Origin: Saccoglossus kowalevskii
Lineage: Eukaryota > Hemichordata > Enteropneusta > Harrimaniidae
NCBI RefSeq assembly: GCF_000003605.2
Contig: NW_003138331.1
Location: 185,895 to 216,140 of the forward strand
DNA length: 30,246 nucleotides
Direction of reading: 5' to 3'
Shown piece by piece: positions 13,251-23,813 of the stretch; the stretch's first letter is position 1, and every line of letters begins with the position of its first letter. A program made the position numbers and the translations under genes. Under the pieces are notes generated by a model. It had not been told where the DNA came from and did no database searches. It saw only the letters and a program-made list of their open reading frames with translations.

Positions 13251-13518
13251 TGTGAGTTATAACCAATGCACACTTTCCCAGGCAATCCCCTATTTTAGTG
13301 ACTTTATTTATGCATTGTATTTTTATTGTGCTTTATTACTTGTAATTATTTTGATAGGTATTAAAGTAAGGAGCTTTAACTCGATATTTTGGTGTATGTG
13401 TATTACATTTCTAGTACTAGTGTATTGTCTACCCCATACGAGCAATGAAAGAACCCCCTGTCCAGTGTGTGTTCTGTGGGTGGCCCTCTCAATTGCAATA
13501 AGCAGGCCTTACAATGTG

Positions 13519-14333
13519 ACATTCAATAAAAAGCAATATAAGAAATATCTAGCAGTTCCAAAACTAGTGACTGCCCCGCTCATTCACATCATCGTCAAAT
13601 CAATCAAGTGCTTGTATTAGGAAGATCAAAGAGCGTGTAGATTTAACTCATGCCATGTGTGATACCTGTGTAATTTATGTACCAATCAAAGGTCATATTT
13701 GTACACGCCAGGGGTGATATATTCTACACGTCATCTGTAATATATGTACACATCCAGGGTAAACTCCGGTGATCAAGTCTCATCAAAGTATGGCCAAAGA
13801 AACATTTTCATAAGGTATAGTGAAAATTAACTTATATTCGAAGACAGTATACTCATATTTACCCTGAGAATGACCGAATCTAATTATGTATTTGTCTGTA
13901 TAATACATTTAATGTATGCCGGTATATTGCAAAGAAACGCCATTTTGTGCACATAAAAGTCTGTTTTCATGTATATTATGACGATGGAAGATCATGATTA
14001 AACTGCAAATAGTTCACTGTTGCCTGGGTATCACATTATTAAAATGTACCACCTTCATTCATGCGATGCCACAGTAACGATGAATGCGAATACCAACACA
14101 CAGCAACAGGGAGGTTATTTCTCTAGAAACAGTACTTGTTGATGACTGGCAGAAGAAGTAGTGTCTTACCCGGAGAGGCTACATTAATCGCTTTATGTGT
14201 AAAGCCTTTTTTTCTATCCTTATTCTGATAATACCTTCAACTAAAATGTTAAAAAAATTGCAAAAGCCACAGAGCCATTTGTTATTTAACATACAGTAAT
14301 AGGCTAAGTCCTCAACCAAATTACACCAGATAT
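13519..14333 (+). repeat. Interspersed repeat R, copy R2
   Basis: Direct-orientation copy of R1, diverged by many substitutions and small indels. R1 and R2 bracket the retrotransposon fossil. Its right end, at TTACACCAGATATG, is shared with R1. Confidence 0.75.
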
Positions 14334-14339
14334 GCCTTA

Positions 14340-14930
14340 TGATAGAGTAGATAAATATATCAGAATCGGTCCACCAGTGAAAAACAAAGATAGCATTCAG
14401 GAACTCTGAGCGTCATGGGGTGATTGCCTGACCTCAGTCAACCTCGGCCGAACACAGGTACCTGCTTGCCACAAAGCACTGTCACATAGTTCCCTGTGGT
14501 AAAAAGCATTATATTTCACCTGCGATTTGTACATAAAAACGTCAGGAGAAAGAAAGTTACATTCAATGCAAGTCTTGATTATTACAATCCAGCATGCAAC
14601 AATACGCGTAAGAAAACATATAAAACCCAGCAAACTAGGGACGCCATGGCTGTGGGAGTAGTAAATATTATCACAACCTCATTGGCACATAAACTAGTTT
14701 AGTTGGAGACAGTAATGTAGCTGCAACACTTACTACTGCAAGGCCACCCGTATTCCTTGGTGTATTCGAAATTTATTTTCGGTTATGCTCGTAGTTAATT
14801 TAGGAAAGAGTACAATAGTAGCGGAAAAGTTCTCAATTCCAACGCTAAAATTAAAAGCAGAACATATTATTCAATAATAAGCAGTGCGGGCTTGTTATTC
14901 CCTGTGATAAAATATGACAAGATGCTTATT
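14340..14930. other. Intergenic, nothing assigned
   Basis: Short open frames on both strands around 14397-14702 show no recognised domain and no codon-level signal I would trust. Confidence 0.4.
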
Positions 14931-14935
14931 TGATT

Positions 14936-15050
14936 TCAAAAGAGGCTATAGAACACACACACGCAGTAATATCCTCCCCATCCCAGTTACACCTAATATC
15001 AGCACGTTGACACTATCTTCCAGAAAAAAATTAATATCTCATGCACTTTC
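14936..15050 (+). repeat. Fragment of interspersed repeat R (R3)
   Basis: AGAGGCTA... and AGTAATATCCTC...TTACACC... match R1 at about 11215 and 11335-11412, and extend past the end of R2. It is a short third fragment in the same orientation. Confidence 0.5.
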
Positions 15051-16040
15051 CTCTTTTATTTTTCACCGGCTTTGTAATCGTCTCAGTGCCTCAGTAGTTA
15101 ATCATGGCTAAGAAATACATAATGAATCTTTGATGCATGTTTTTTTAAGAGTTGATTCAAAATGGTTGACTTGGGGATGCTGTTTTGGGGGGTCATATTA
15201 CTATAATGGCTGGTCTGATCATGTTTAAATGTTTCACATACATCATGTAACAAATGTTTATTTGCATTTGCTTTAGAATCTGATTCAAAAATGCAAAGAC
15301 TGATCGCCATTTTTAGAAATGCATTATAATATGCAGATTACAGGAAGGAAGTGCACAAATAAACTTTGCAGTTTGAATCATGTCTGTAACTTGAGTGTAG
15401 GTAATTATTTGGCGCCAGTATTTGTTGAAAGTCACTATAAACTTGACAGGGACTTGTCAATGATAGTGTCTTGTTGGTACGGTATTATAATACTTATGTG
15501 TTTGGTAAACCAGGATGTGTCATGCTAACATTGATCTAACTTCGTAATACTAAATGCTGATATCTGTAACTTGCTAGCTTTGCCCGTACATATAATTGGG
15601 TTTCTAAAACAACAGAGTAAATGTCGGACTATACGAGGTCAACAAATCGTGGTACACGTTATCATATGCATTCGTCGCAGAGAGGACGCTGACCTGCAGT
15701 GAACCTGACTGTACTGTGCATGGTGTTTTACATCCGGGTTATATGTACAGATCTAGATCGATATTTTCCTTTTACAAGTATTAGTATTAGGGACTTTATA
15801 TATTGCTTCATGCTCGGTAGTATGATAGTATGATAGACATGGAATATAACCCGCTCAACCTCCCTTAAACTGATTTTAAGCAGATTTGCGTCGTCAATTG
15901 CACATAAGAATCAGTGATCTGACCTCCGTGTATTGGGTGCGGGATGAAGAGAATTAAACCACTTGGCATCATATGGGTGAATCCTAGCCCATCACCTAGT
16001 ACCATCTACATAGTGTTAATATATAATTACTTCCTTTTAC
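15051..16040. other. Upstream region of copy C
   Basis: About 1 kb with no recognised gene or repeat. A splice-acceptor-like site (TTCCTTTTACAG) ends at 16042, 38 bp before the start codon of copy C, so a 5' untranslated exon may lie somewhere in this interval. I cannot locate its donor. Confidence 0.35.
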
Positions 16041-16080
16041 AGAATAAAAGACAACCCAATCACCTGCAGCAACTTATACT

Positions 16081-16211
16081 ATGGAAAACACATTGATGAG
16101 AACGTTTGTATCACTAATTATTTTTGGATCTGTCATATACATATATATGTATGTTTATTTACGCAATGAAGCCTGGATTCAATTTCGTGGCAACAGGTTA
16201 TTGATATTAAG
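16081..16211 (+). CDS. Copy C exon 1 (signal anchor)
   Basis: Begins MENTLMRTFVSLIIFGSVIY, aligning with the D anchor (shared GSV-YIY pattern). The preferred donor is TTAAG|GTACAT; the alternative AACAG|GTTATT lies 15 bp earlier in the same phase. Confidence 0.75.
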
Positions 16212-19200
16212 GTACATACACACTATTAATTCGTGTGTTTCTTTCCAAATCATATGATGTATGTACTAATTTGAAAGTCAACACATTGCGAAGGTGGGCT
16301 GTCTTAATTTGTCATGTACTATGTATTACATTGGTGAATAAATTCTCTATTTGTGAAACAATAATTTTAAAAAAGTCAATCATTATCATTGAAATAAACT
16401 TTTAGTTTCATATAAATCTATATCATTTAAGCGAATATAAATTATTTTCACTATGAATATATACTATCCACTATGGATATGTAATTGCCTTCACAGAGCG
16501 ACAACGTCATCGCATATCACTCAACAACAGACAACGAACTCTCTCACGAATATGACAGGCGATGAAAAACTGCATACTGGCGATATTACGGAACAACCGA
16601 CAAACCACTCTCCAATAAATATCACAGAAACTGCAATAAAAAATAGGTATGTAATATGAAAATATGACAATAATAATTTACTCTCAATGATGAACATCAT
16701 CATTTTTTTTCGTTTTTGTTTTCATAGTACACAATTATTCAAAATTTTTGCAAGGGGCAATCCATTTACAATTAAAGGCGAAAACATGACTGTGCATAGG
16801 ATACCACGACAGAAGACGTGCGCCGTTGTTGGTAACAGTGGAATTCTTCTAAACAGCAGTTGTGGTGACGAGATCAACTCCAACGACTTTGTCGTCCGAT
16901 GCAACATTCCAGAAATTGAAGGATTCAGTCGTGATGTTGGCAACAAGACAAATGTAACCAACATTAATCTAACCAGAGTTAAAGACATTCATCAGTATGC
17001 AAAAAAGAACAGTGACTCTCCTAATTTCATTGATAACTTCCGGTATCTAAACAACACAATACTTTGGACTCTTGGGTCATCTCGAACAAAAAGAACAAAA
17101 AATCTGGTATATTCCGTCAAGTACCTCAAGTCAAAATTTAATCTGAATTTCCAGGTGGCTTACACGGAAGGTGAACAAAGCTATAGTCATATATTAAGGT
17201 GAGTTATTATGTATGTTATACACACCGTTTCTCTTCTGGGTTGCGTACCACGGTGGACCTTATACTTTATTGATATTTTATGTTGTTGGTTTTTTTCTCG
17301 CCGGAGCGTACGTAACAACGTGTTTCAAGGTTGTTCTTACAACAGCTTATGATCACTGGTCAACAACCGTATATTTTGCATGTTCTAGCAGGCGTCCCAT
17401 GGTCTACCGAGAACAAATAATAACACATAATGCAGACTGCATATTGACGTTGTTTAATACTTTTTTTTTAATCTATACAAATATAATTTACTAAACGTCT
17501 CAAGCAACCATGGTCACTGCAGTTGCATTGTTAGCTTTAAATTGAACGTATGCATTATCACGATTTCCCCATTAATTAAAATGCATTCCATAAATTTCGA
17601 CCATGCGTTTCGTTCGCCTGCTGACAATCAACGAGCAGGGCATCTTGTTCTAAAGAATATAGCGAAATATATAGGAGAATCATATCTATTTGATCACATC
17701 ACACCATAGATATTGTATGAGGTGTATTAATTCTGATCTTTGTATTGTGATTCGTTGCTATGCGACTCGTTAAATACCATGACCACTTGTTGAATCCCAG
17801 GAGATATCACAGGGATTATTATGTAATAATATGTCTTAAAGAATTCTTAAGAATTTATATATTTCTATATCTGCATATGTGCAGTCACAAATGCCACCAC
17901 TTTCAACTATCGAAACAAATCAAAATAAGGCGTTTATTATTGCTTTCATATATTTTGAGAAAATTAGAGATGGTATTAAATCGCCCAGTATCTCGTTTTC
18001 CACAAACACGTTCCAGCTGTGATACGCCCTCTCTCGACCATTTTCACAAATTACTGATAATACTACACTGCATGCGTGTTTGCCCTGATAAAAACGTCAA
18101 TTTGTACGCTGTATTTGTATTTGCAGTGAGTCAATGCCAATAAACAGAACGCAGTCATATCTGGTTTAAATGAGGAACTTGTGTAAATTAAATGTATATA
18201 TTTAAGATAATTATTTTAACAATTTTGTAAAGGTTTGTATGGTTAGAATTACCTCATAAAATTCACCTACAATAGCACGTGATTCGCAAATATATTTAGC
18301 CTGCATCCTCATTAATTTGTCTAGTCTAAATATGATAAGCGAAAACAAGAAACCAAGTCATATATCTAGTATTATTTCCTGGTATATCTGTTATATTGTT
18401 TCGACCCCGAAACTTAATAAATGTGTAAGTTTGAATATTTATCTGAACAGAAATTTATCAAACTATTTACTAAGCAAAACTACTTGATGATAGTAACATA
18501 TTTTTCTTTTTACTATTTATACGAATAATTTTATAATTATCGCGTAATGTCTAAGAAAAAACTGCCAGCGCGTAATTTGCTTGGAATAATTGAGAATAGT
18601 TATTTAGGAAATCAATCTATAATCCATTTAATGCATTCCCATGCATTTAAGGTAGATATGCAGTTTACCTGACAGGTATTTTAATTAGTTAATTGGGCAA
18701 CCAAGATGACCTTCCTTGTCCACAAAACTATATATTTTCGGAAAGCTTATTTGTTTAAATTTTGTACGTATTTGTTTATGGACACTGTAGTTTGAAATAT
18801 GCACAAAAATGTGTTTTTTTTTTTTTTGGTCAAAAGTGATTTTAAAAAAATTAGCCTCTAAACCATGCCTCTGTTTCTTGTCAAAATTGGTTTACGGGTA
18901 CATCTGTTTACTATGTAGAAAGTTCCGTCTTGAAAACTGTCTACCTGTTGTCAATTTTGCTGGAAAGTAGCTCAAATTTCACTAATTCAACACCCAGGCT
19001 ACTTGTCCGTGCGATTGCTGTAATACTGTTCAACCAAAAACAATGCCCTGGCGTCGTTTTCAAGATAAACACATTGTCAATCATTTGTAAAAATTACAAA
19101 AAATGTCAAAGTGCCTAGGAGCTATTTTCTTTTGAAGTTCTGGGATGTGCACTAAAAAGAAGCTGAGATAAATGCTAATTTGTATATTTTATGATTAAGT

Positions 19201-19957
19201 AAAAAATATATGCTGATTTGCATCCCTATTGGATTTAACAGAGCTCCACTAATGATTTTAATTTCAAATTTTCACAAAAAAAGATGTTCATACAATGCAA
19301 TAAAAAATAAAGTGAAATTTGTCAAAATTTGCAAAATAAAATGCATCTCTATCTTAATATTGCGAATATCAATGGTATGCCCGGGTATTTGGCATCAAGC
19401 ATAAGAGCTCTGCGGGGAATGTTTCTGACAAGACATCAAATCGCTATAATAATTTCCTATCAACTATGGCACCCCTACTGAGCTTTTAATATTGCAGCCA
19501 AATACAAACGCTTGTTGTGAATTTGCACTTGTGTTGATATTTAGGCTTCGACATCTAAGGTAAGCAAAATCTGCACAAGGACTTTAGTGTGCCCTTTTAA
19601 TTCTTCTTTCTCTCACCTTGATGGAATGCAAACTGTATTGAAAGTGAAAACAATCTTACATTTTATCATGATGATTTTTATTCCAGAGCAATGAAATTCA
19701 AAAAGGCTCCAACAGGAGGAATGCTTACCATTGGTGTCGCTGTATGTCTCTGTGATAAAGTCAGTGTATATGGATTCTATCCATTTCCAGCTGGTCCCGA
19801 TGGCAGATTTGTTCCCTATCACTATTTTGGAGAGTTTACAAATATTACAGCTGGGTCTTTCAAAACACGACATGGTTACAATCAAGAATACTCGATATTG
19901 CAGAAGTGGCACCAGGAGGGACTTTTGAATTTTGTCTCTGATACATGCACAAAATAA
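16081..19957 (+). CDS. ST8Sia-like sialyltransferase, copy C (complete)
   Basis: Predicted Golgi alpha-2,8-sialyltransferase of 340 residues. Exons are 16081-16211, 16497-16646, 16728-17198 and 19687-19957; all three introns are GT-AG and phase 2. Residues 1-7 are cytoplasmic, about 8-27 hydrophobic (signal anchor), and 45-93 a Thr-rich stem with sequons NMT, NHS and NIT. Motif L is at about 123-170 (KTCAVVGNSGILLNSSCG, FVVRCNIPEI), motif S about 259-284 (LCDKVSVYGFYPF), motif VS at His313...Glu318 (HGYNQE) and the terminal Cys in SDTCTK. Motif III reads HYFG (296-299) instead of the HYYD of A, B and D. It is the most diverged copy; the catalytic exons align along their full length. A donor at 16196|16197 would also keep phase 2 and remove five residues. 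Confidence 0.86.
16497..16646 (+). CDS. Copy C exon 2 (stem)
   Basis: Acceptor CCTTCACAG, donor AATAG|GTATGT. It encodes 49 full codons rich in Thr, Ser, Asn and Gln, with three N-glycosylation sequons, as expected of an extended luminal stem. Confidence 0.78.
16728..17198 (+). CDS. Copy C exon 3 (motif L exon)
   Basis: Acceptor TTTTCATAG, donor TTAAG|GTGAGT. It reads STQLFKIFARGNPFTIKGEN, then PRQKTCAVVGNSG, ending SYSHILR. Additional sequons lie in NMTVH, NKTNVT, INLT and NNT. It is 471 bp and fully open. Confidence 0.9.
17199..19686 (+). other. Copy C intron 3
   Basis: 2.49 kb, AT-rich. It contains no exon-like sequence that matches the other copies. The stretch 18610-19480 has the look of an interspersed element, with poly(T) at about 18813-18828, but no second copy in this window supports that. 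The 127-codon frame at 17760-18143 has no recognised features. Confidence 0.5.
19687..19957 (+). CDS. Copy C exon 4 (motifs S, III, VS)
   Basis: Acceptor TTTTTATTCCAG. It reads RAMKFKKAPTGGMLTIGVAV through YGFYPF, YHYFGEF and RHGYNQEY to DTCTK and TAA. It is 12 bp longer than the matching exons of A, B and D, mainly in the loop between motifs III and VS (TNITAGSF). Confidence 0.9.
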
Positions 19958-20073
19958 AGTGTGAAAAGTCAGTCATATGTAAAGTTTACAGAAATGCATA
20001 TATTGCAATAGGTCATACAACTGTCACCTGAATATCGCCTAAACTGGGTGTTAAATAATGAGATAAATAATGA

Positions 20074-20079
20074 AATAAA
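20074..20079 (+). promoter_or_regulatory. Candidate poly(A) signal of copy C
   Basis: AATAAA about 117 bp after the stop codon, followed by a GT/T-rich stretch (GTGTAATTTTAT). Confidence 0.5.
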
Positions 20080-20790
20080 AGTGTAATTTTATCTACCAAC
20101 ATCGCCATCATTATCACATTTATTTGCTTTATTTATACTATTTACAATTGCATTTACATATTTAATTTAACTCGTGTGTATTTCGGGCTGCGATTTATTG
20201 ATTCACAAATTACATTCAATTCCTTCGTTTAAGCAATCTTATAGCATGACATTTTAAAATATCACGTGACATTGCTAACAAAATTTCGGTGACGATTACC
20301 AATAATAAAAATATAAGAAGATTCTATATAGACTGTGTTTGATTCTGGGTCTCAGATAATGCAAGCTATTTTATTAAGCTATGCTTTAATGACCAACTAT
20401 AGGTTTTTCATTGTATTACTCTTGAGGGCGTGACACAATCAACATATTCTGAAACGCGCTTCAATCATACAATCGACATGTCTGACTATTATTGCATGTT
20501 ATCTCGGGTTGGACCATTTACAAAATACAAAAAACCAAATATTTGTTTTTATGAGTCATATCACTGAATATCCAGTTACATCTCATAACTGACACTTACA
20601 AAACATGTGTTAAATCAGTATTTCTTTTTGAGTTATTATATTCTCCTATTTTTTATTGAATGTGTATAACGAATCCGAGATTCGTATTTTGTTTGATTAT
20701 GGAGATCTAAAGCAGTGGGATGTGATGAAAGTGATGAAATTGAAGGGCCAAATTGCGAAATCTGTTCAAAAAATAGAATCAAGAGATTCT
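20080..20790. other. Intergenic, nothing recognised
   Basis: AT-rich sequence between the end of copy C and the composite repeat, with no coding signal seen. Confidence 0.5.
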
Positions 20791-20969
20791 GTTTGATGAT
20801 TGGTCATGTGACAAATGTTTTGACCCTTGTGCGTCCATGCTTCCGTGTGTCCGTGCTTCCATGCGTTCGTGCGTGCGTCCGGACCTATATCTTAGAAATT
20901 TCTGGACGAATCATGATCAAACTTCACACATGCACCATACATGATATTATACATATGTACATCAGTTTT

Positions 20970-21165
20970 TTTCCACGATCTGATTCAAGATGGCCGAATG
21001 GCGGCCATTTGTGTGCTCAAAAATCATCAAAATCAAGCTTTTCCCGGCTGTTTACAGATGGATTTTGTTCAAACTTGATATATACATTAGACATTATGGG
21101 ACCTTGATGCAAACAATTTAATTTTCAGATCGGATTCAAAATGACTCACTGGCGGGCATTTTGTT
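20970..21165 (+). repeat. Left bracket copy of the composite repeat
   Basis: Matches 22440-22620 in direct orientation through CATCAAA-TCAAGC, GTTCAAACTT, ACATTAGACATTA-GGG, CTGATGCA-ACA/CTTGATGCAAACA and CGGATTCAAAAT. Confidence 0.8.
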
Positions 21166-21299
21166 TTATTGAATGGGCTTCTATGCCCATATCTCTGACT
21201 TGCTTTGACTGATTGTGTTCAAATTTGTAGCTCCAATGTCGACGAGGACGAGGGGAGCTTATAGTATTACTGATTGTCCATCGGCGTCTGTCGCCGTCG

Positions 21300-22345
21300 T
21301 CAACTTTACATTTTCGACTTCTTAAAATCCACAAACTGTATAGCTGTGAAACTTTCTAGGAAGGTACCTTCGGTTGTTCTCTCTCGGATTTGTTCATTTC
21401 GTGTGGATGTGTTCAATTGTCTTATTTATAGCGAATATTTTTGTCATTTTTGGTCAAAAATGCTATTTTCGACTTCTTCTTGAAAACCGCTAGCCCAAAT
21501 GCTTCGGTACTTGGCATGTAGGTACCTTGGGTGGACCTCTCACAAATTTGTTGATTTTGTGATGATATATATTTAATTCTCTCATTTTGATGAATATTTT
21601 TGTCATTTTTGGTAGAGTGATATTTTCGACTTCTTGTTAAAAACCTCAAGTCTGATTGCTTAGATATTAAATATGTAAGTACTACATGTGGACCTCTCTC
21701 AGATTTGTTCATTTCGTGATGATATTTTTAATTCTCTAATTTTCATGAATATTTTTGTCATTTTTGGTAAAAAGTGATATTTTCGACTTCTTGTTTAAAA
21801 ACCGCAAGTCCAATTGCTTTGATATTACATAAATATGTGCTGCATGTGGACCTCTCTCAGATTTTTTTCATTTCGTGATGATGTCTTTAAGTCTCTAATT
21901 TTCATGAATATTTTTGTTATTTTTGGTAAATAGTGATAATTGCGACTTCTTGTTTAAAAACCGCAAGTCCAATTGCTTTGATATTACATAAATATGTGCT
22001 GCATGTGGACCTCTCTCAGATTTGTTCATTTCGTGATGATGTCTTTAAGTCTCTAATTTTCATGAATATTTTTGTCATTTTTGGTAAAAAGTGATAATTG
22101 CGACTTCTTGTTAAAATCCGCAAATCTAATTGCTTTGATATTATAAATACTACATATGTACTACAGGTAGACCTCTCTCAGATTTGTTTTTTCGTGATGA
22201 TTTTGTTAAATTATCTAATTTTAATGAATATTTTTGATAAAAAGTTATATTTTCATTTTTTTTTTTGAAAACAGCAAGTCTGATTGCTTTAATACTACAC
22301 ATATTGTTCATTTTCTGATGATATCTTCAGTTCTTTAATTGAAAT
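21300..22345 (+). repeat. Tandem array, unit about 158 bp
   Basis: Successive copies of GACCTCTCTCAGATTTGTT start at 21534, 21691, 21849, 22008 and 22170 (spacings 157, 158, 159 and 162). A more diverged unit starts near 21373 and partial units lie at the ends. Each unit also has GAATATTTTTGTCATTTTTG and a TTCGACTTCTTG segment. Central units are more alike than those at the edges, the usual pattern of a tandem array. Confidence 0.92.
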
Positions 22346-22439
22346 GTGCATTGATAACAGCTAAGCTATCTCAGCCGACAGGCTGCTAGTTTAATATTCA
22401 TTATACATCATGTCATAGATATACAGATATATTGGTTTG

Positions 22440-22620
22440 ACGATCCTATTCAAAATGGTGGCCATTTTTGTACTAAAATTCATCAAATATCAAGCATTTC
22501 TGGCATTTATGGATGGATATCGTTCAAACTTAGTACATACGTTAGACATTACGGGTTCCTGATGCACAACATTTTATTTTTCAAATCGGATTCAAAATTA
22601 CTGACCAATATGGACAAGTA
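22440..22620 (+). repeat. Right bracket copy of the composite repeat
   Basis: Direct copy of 20970-21165 lying just beyond the tandem array. Confidence 0.8.
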
Positions 22621-22660
22621 CTTGTTTGACGATCAGATACAAATGTCAATCATTTCAATG

Positions 22661-23124
22661 TTAAACAATCATTATAATCATATTCCTGACATGGTTATAT
22701 TCCAGCTATATTACTATAAACAAAACTATATATCTTAAATTTGATAACTAACGGGGACTGTGCCATGCATGGTTTGTATAAATAGTTTTGTACACTGCCA
22801 GACTGGTAACACTTTTTCAAAATAACAAAACAAATTGATATGCATAATTTGGATTAAATCAGTTTGCTGGTGGCAAATACAATTACGATTTACTACTCTC
22901 TTAGTAGCCGTAAACAGACTTACTTACATCCATATATTGAATTCACAGAATAATTTCAAATTCTAATCGATTACATTACAATATTTTCACTGTAAATGTT
23001 GTGATTTTTGTTTAAGGTATTCATATTATTTGAATGCGTTTTACACTAAACATTATCACATGGATACAAGAAGAGTAATTCTTGTATTTTCATTCGACCA
23101 GTTTTACTTCACATACCGAATCAA
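22661..23124. other. Intergenic, nothing recognised
   Basis: AT-rich sequence between the composite repeat and the duplicated D unit. Confidence 0.5.
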
Positions 23125-23237
23125 TGTGTCTGTACTCATCATTATATTTAAGGCAAAATCGTTAGGTTCAATAATGTCATCTGTTAAGCGTGTTCTCTTG
23201 AAAGGTAAAGGTTTCAAATTATGCTAGCAATAGTGTG

Positions 23238-23243
23238 TTTTAT
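23238..23243 (-). promoter_or_regulatory. Candidate poly(A) signal of copy D
   Basis: AATAAA on the minus strand about 310 bp past the stop codon. The same hexamer is preserved in the duplicated B flank at 3062-3067 within otherwise diverged sequence. Confidence 0.35.
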
Positions 23244-23554
23244 TGGTGCCTGAACAATGTAATAATTGCTGCTAAAAGAGACAAGCGTCCCAAGACCGAT
23301 ATATGTTTTGGGTCATTGTAAAACCGGAGAAGGTTTATGTGAAAATTGTTGAGGGTAATTAAATATTCACATTTAATATATTTTAAAGACGCATTCAAAT
23401 TAAGTTCACCAACGAGCTGTGGTTTCAATTAACACAATAGGAATGATTTGGATATAAAACTAATAGAATTCCACTTTACATAAATGAAGTATACACTCTC
23501 ATTCCAAATACATTCATATTGAACTACGGATATCCCAGCACAGTAATGTTTTTA

Positions 23555-23813
23555 TCATGTATTGCATTTGTCAGATACAAAATGTAAAAGTCCATCTTTG
23601 CCCAATGACTGAAGAACTGAGTGCTCCTTGTTAAAATCATGTCGTGTTTTAGACGATAAAGTCAGTTCGTCATAATAGTGATAGGGGACAATACTGCCAT
23701 CTGGTCGAGTGGGAAAGGGATAGAATCCGTAAATGCTGACTCTGTCACAAAGACGCAATGCAGAACACACGGCATGCATCCCCGCGGTTACCATACTTTT
23801 GATTTTCAATAAC
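23555..23813 (-). CDS. Copy D exon 4 (motifs S, III, VS)
   Basis: Acceptor TTTCAATTTCAG. It reads RLLKIKSMVTAGMHAVC through YGFYPFPTRPDG, YHYYDEL and RHDFNKEH to DKCNT and a stop. It is 259 bp. Confidence 0.9.

Larger units (their letters stand above)
20800..22660 (+). repeat. Composite repeat with internal 158-bp tandem array
   Basis: From left to right it holds a (TCCGTGCG)-type degenerate simple stretch at about 20830-20882, then a repeat block with GATTCAAGATGGCCGAATGG (about 20970-21165), then tandem units (21300-22345), then a second direct copy of the block (about 22440-22620). Blocks of this look are common interspersed repeats in marine invertebrate genomes. A tandem core inside flanking repeats resembles non-autonomous Helitron-type elements, but I see no diagnostic termini. 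Confidence 0.6.

Noticed and set aside
13252-13620. 122-codon hydrophobic open frame as a membrane protein gene
   Set aside because: It overlaps the LTR-like end and repeat R2, is not conserved in R1 and matches no family I know.
14397-14702. Overlapping open frames on both strands
   Set aside because: No domain, no splice continuity and no repeat in the window supporting coding function.
17760-18143. 127-codon open frame in copy C intron 3
   Set aside because: No recognised domain, AT-driven composition, and located inside an intron on the sense strand.
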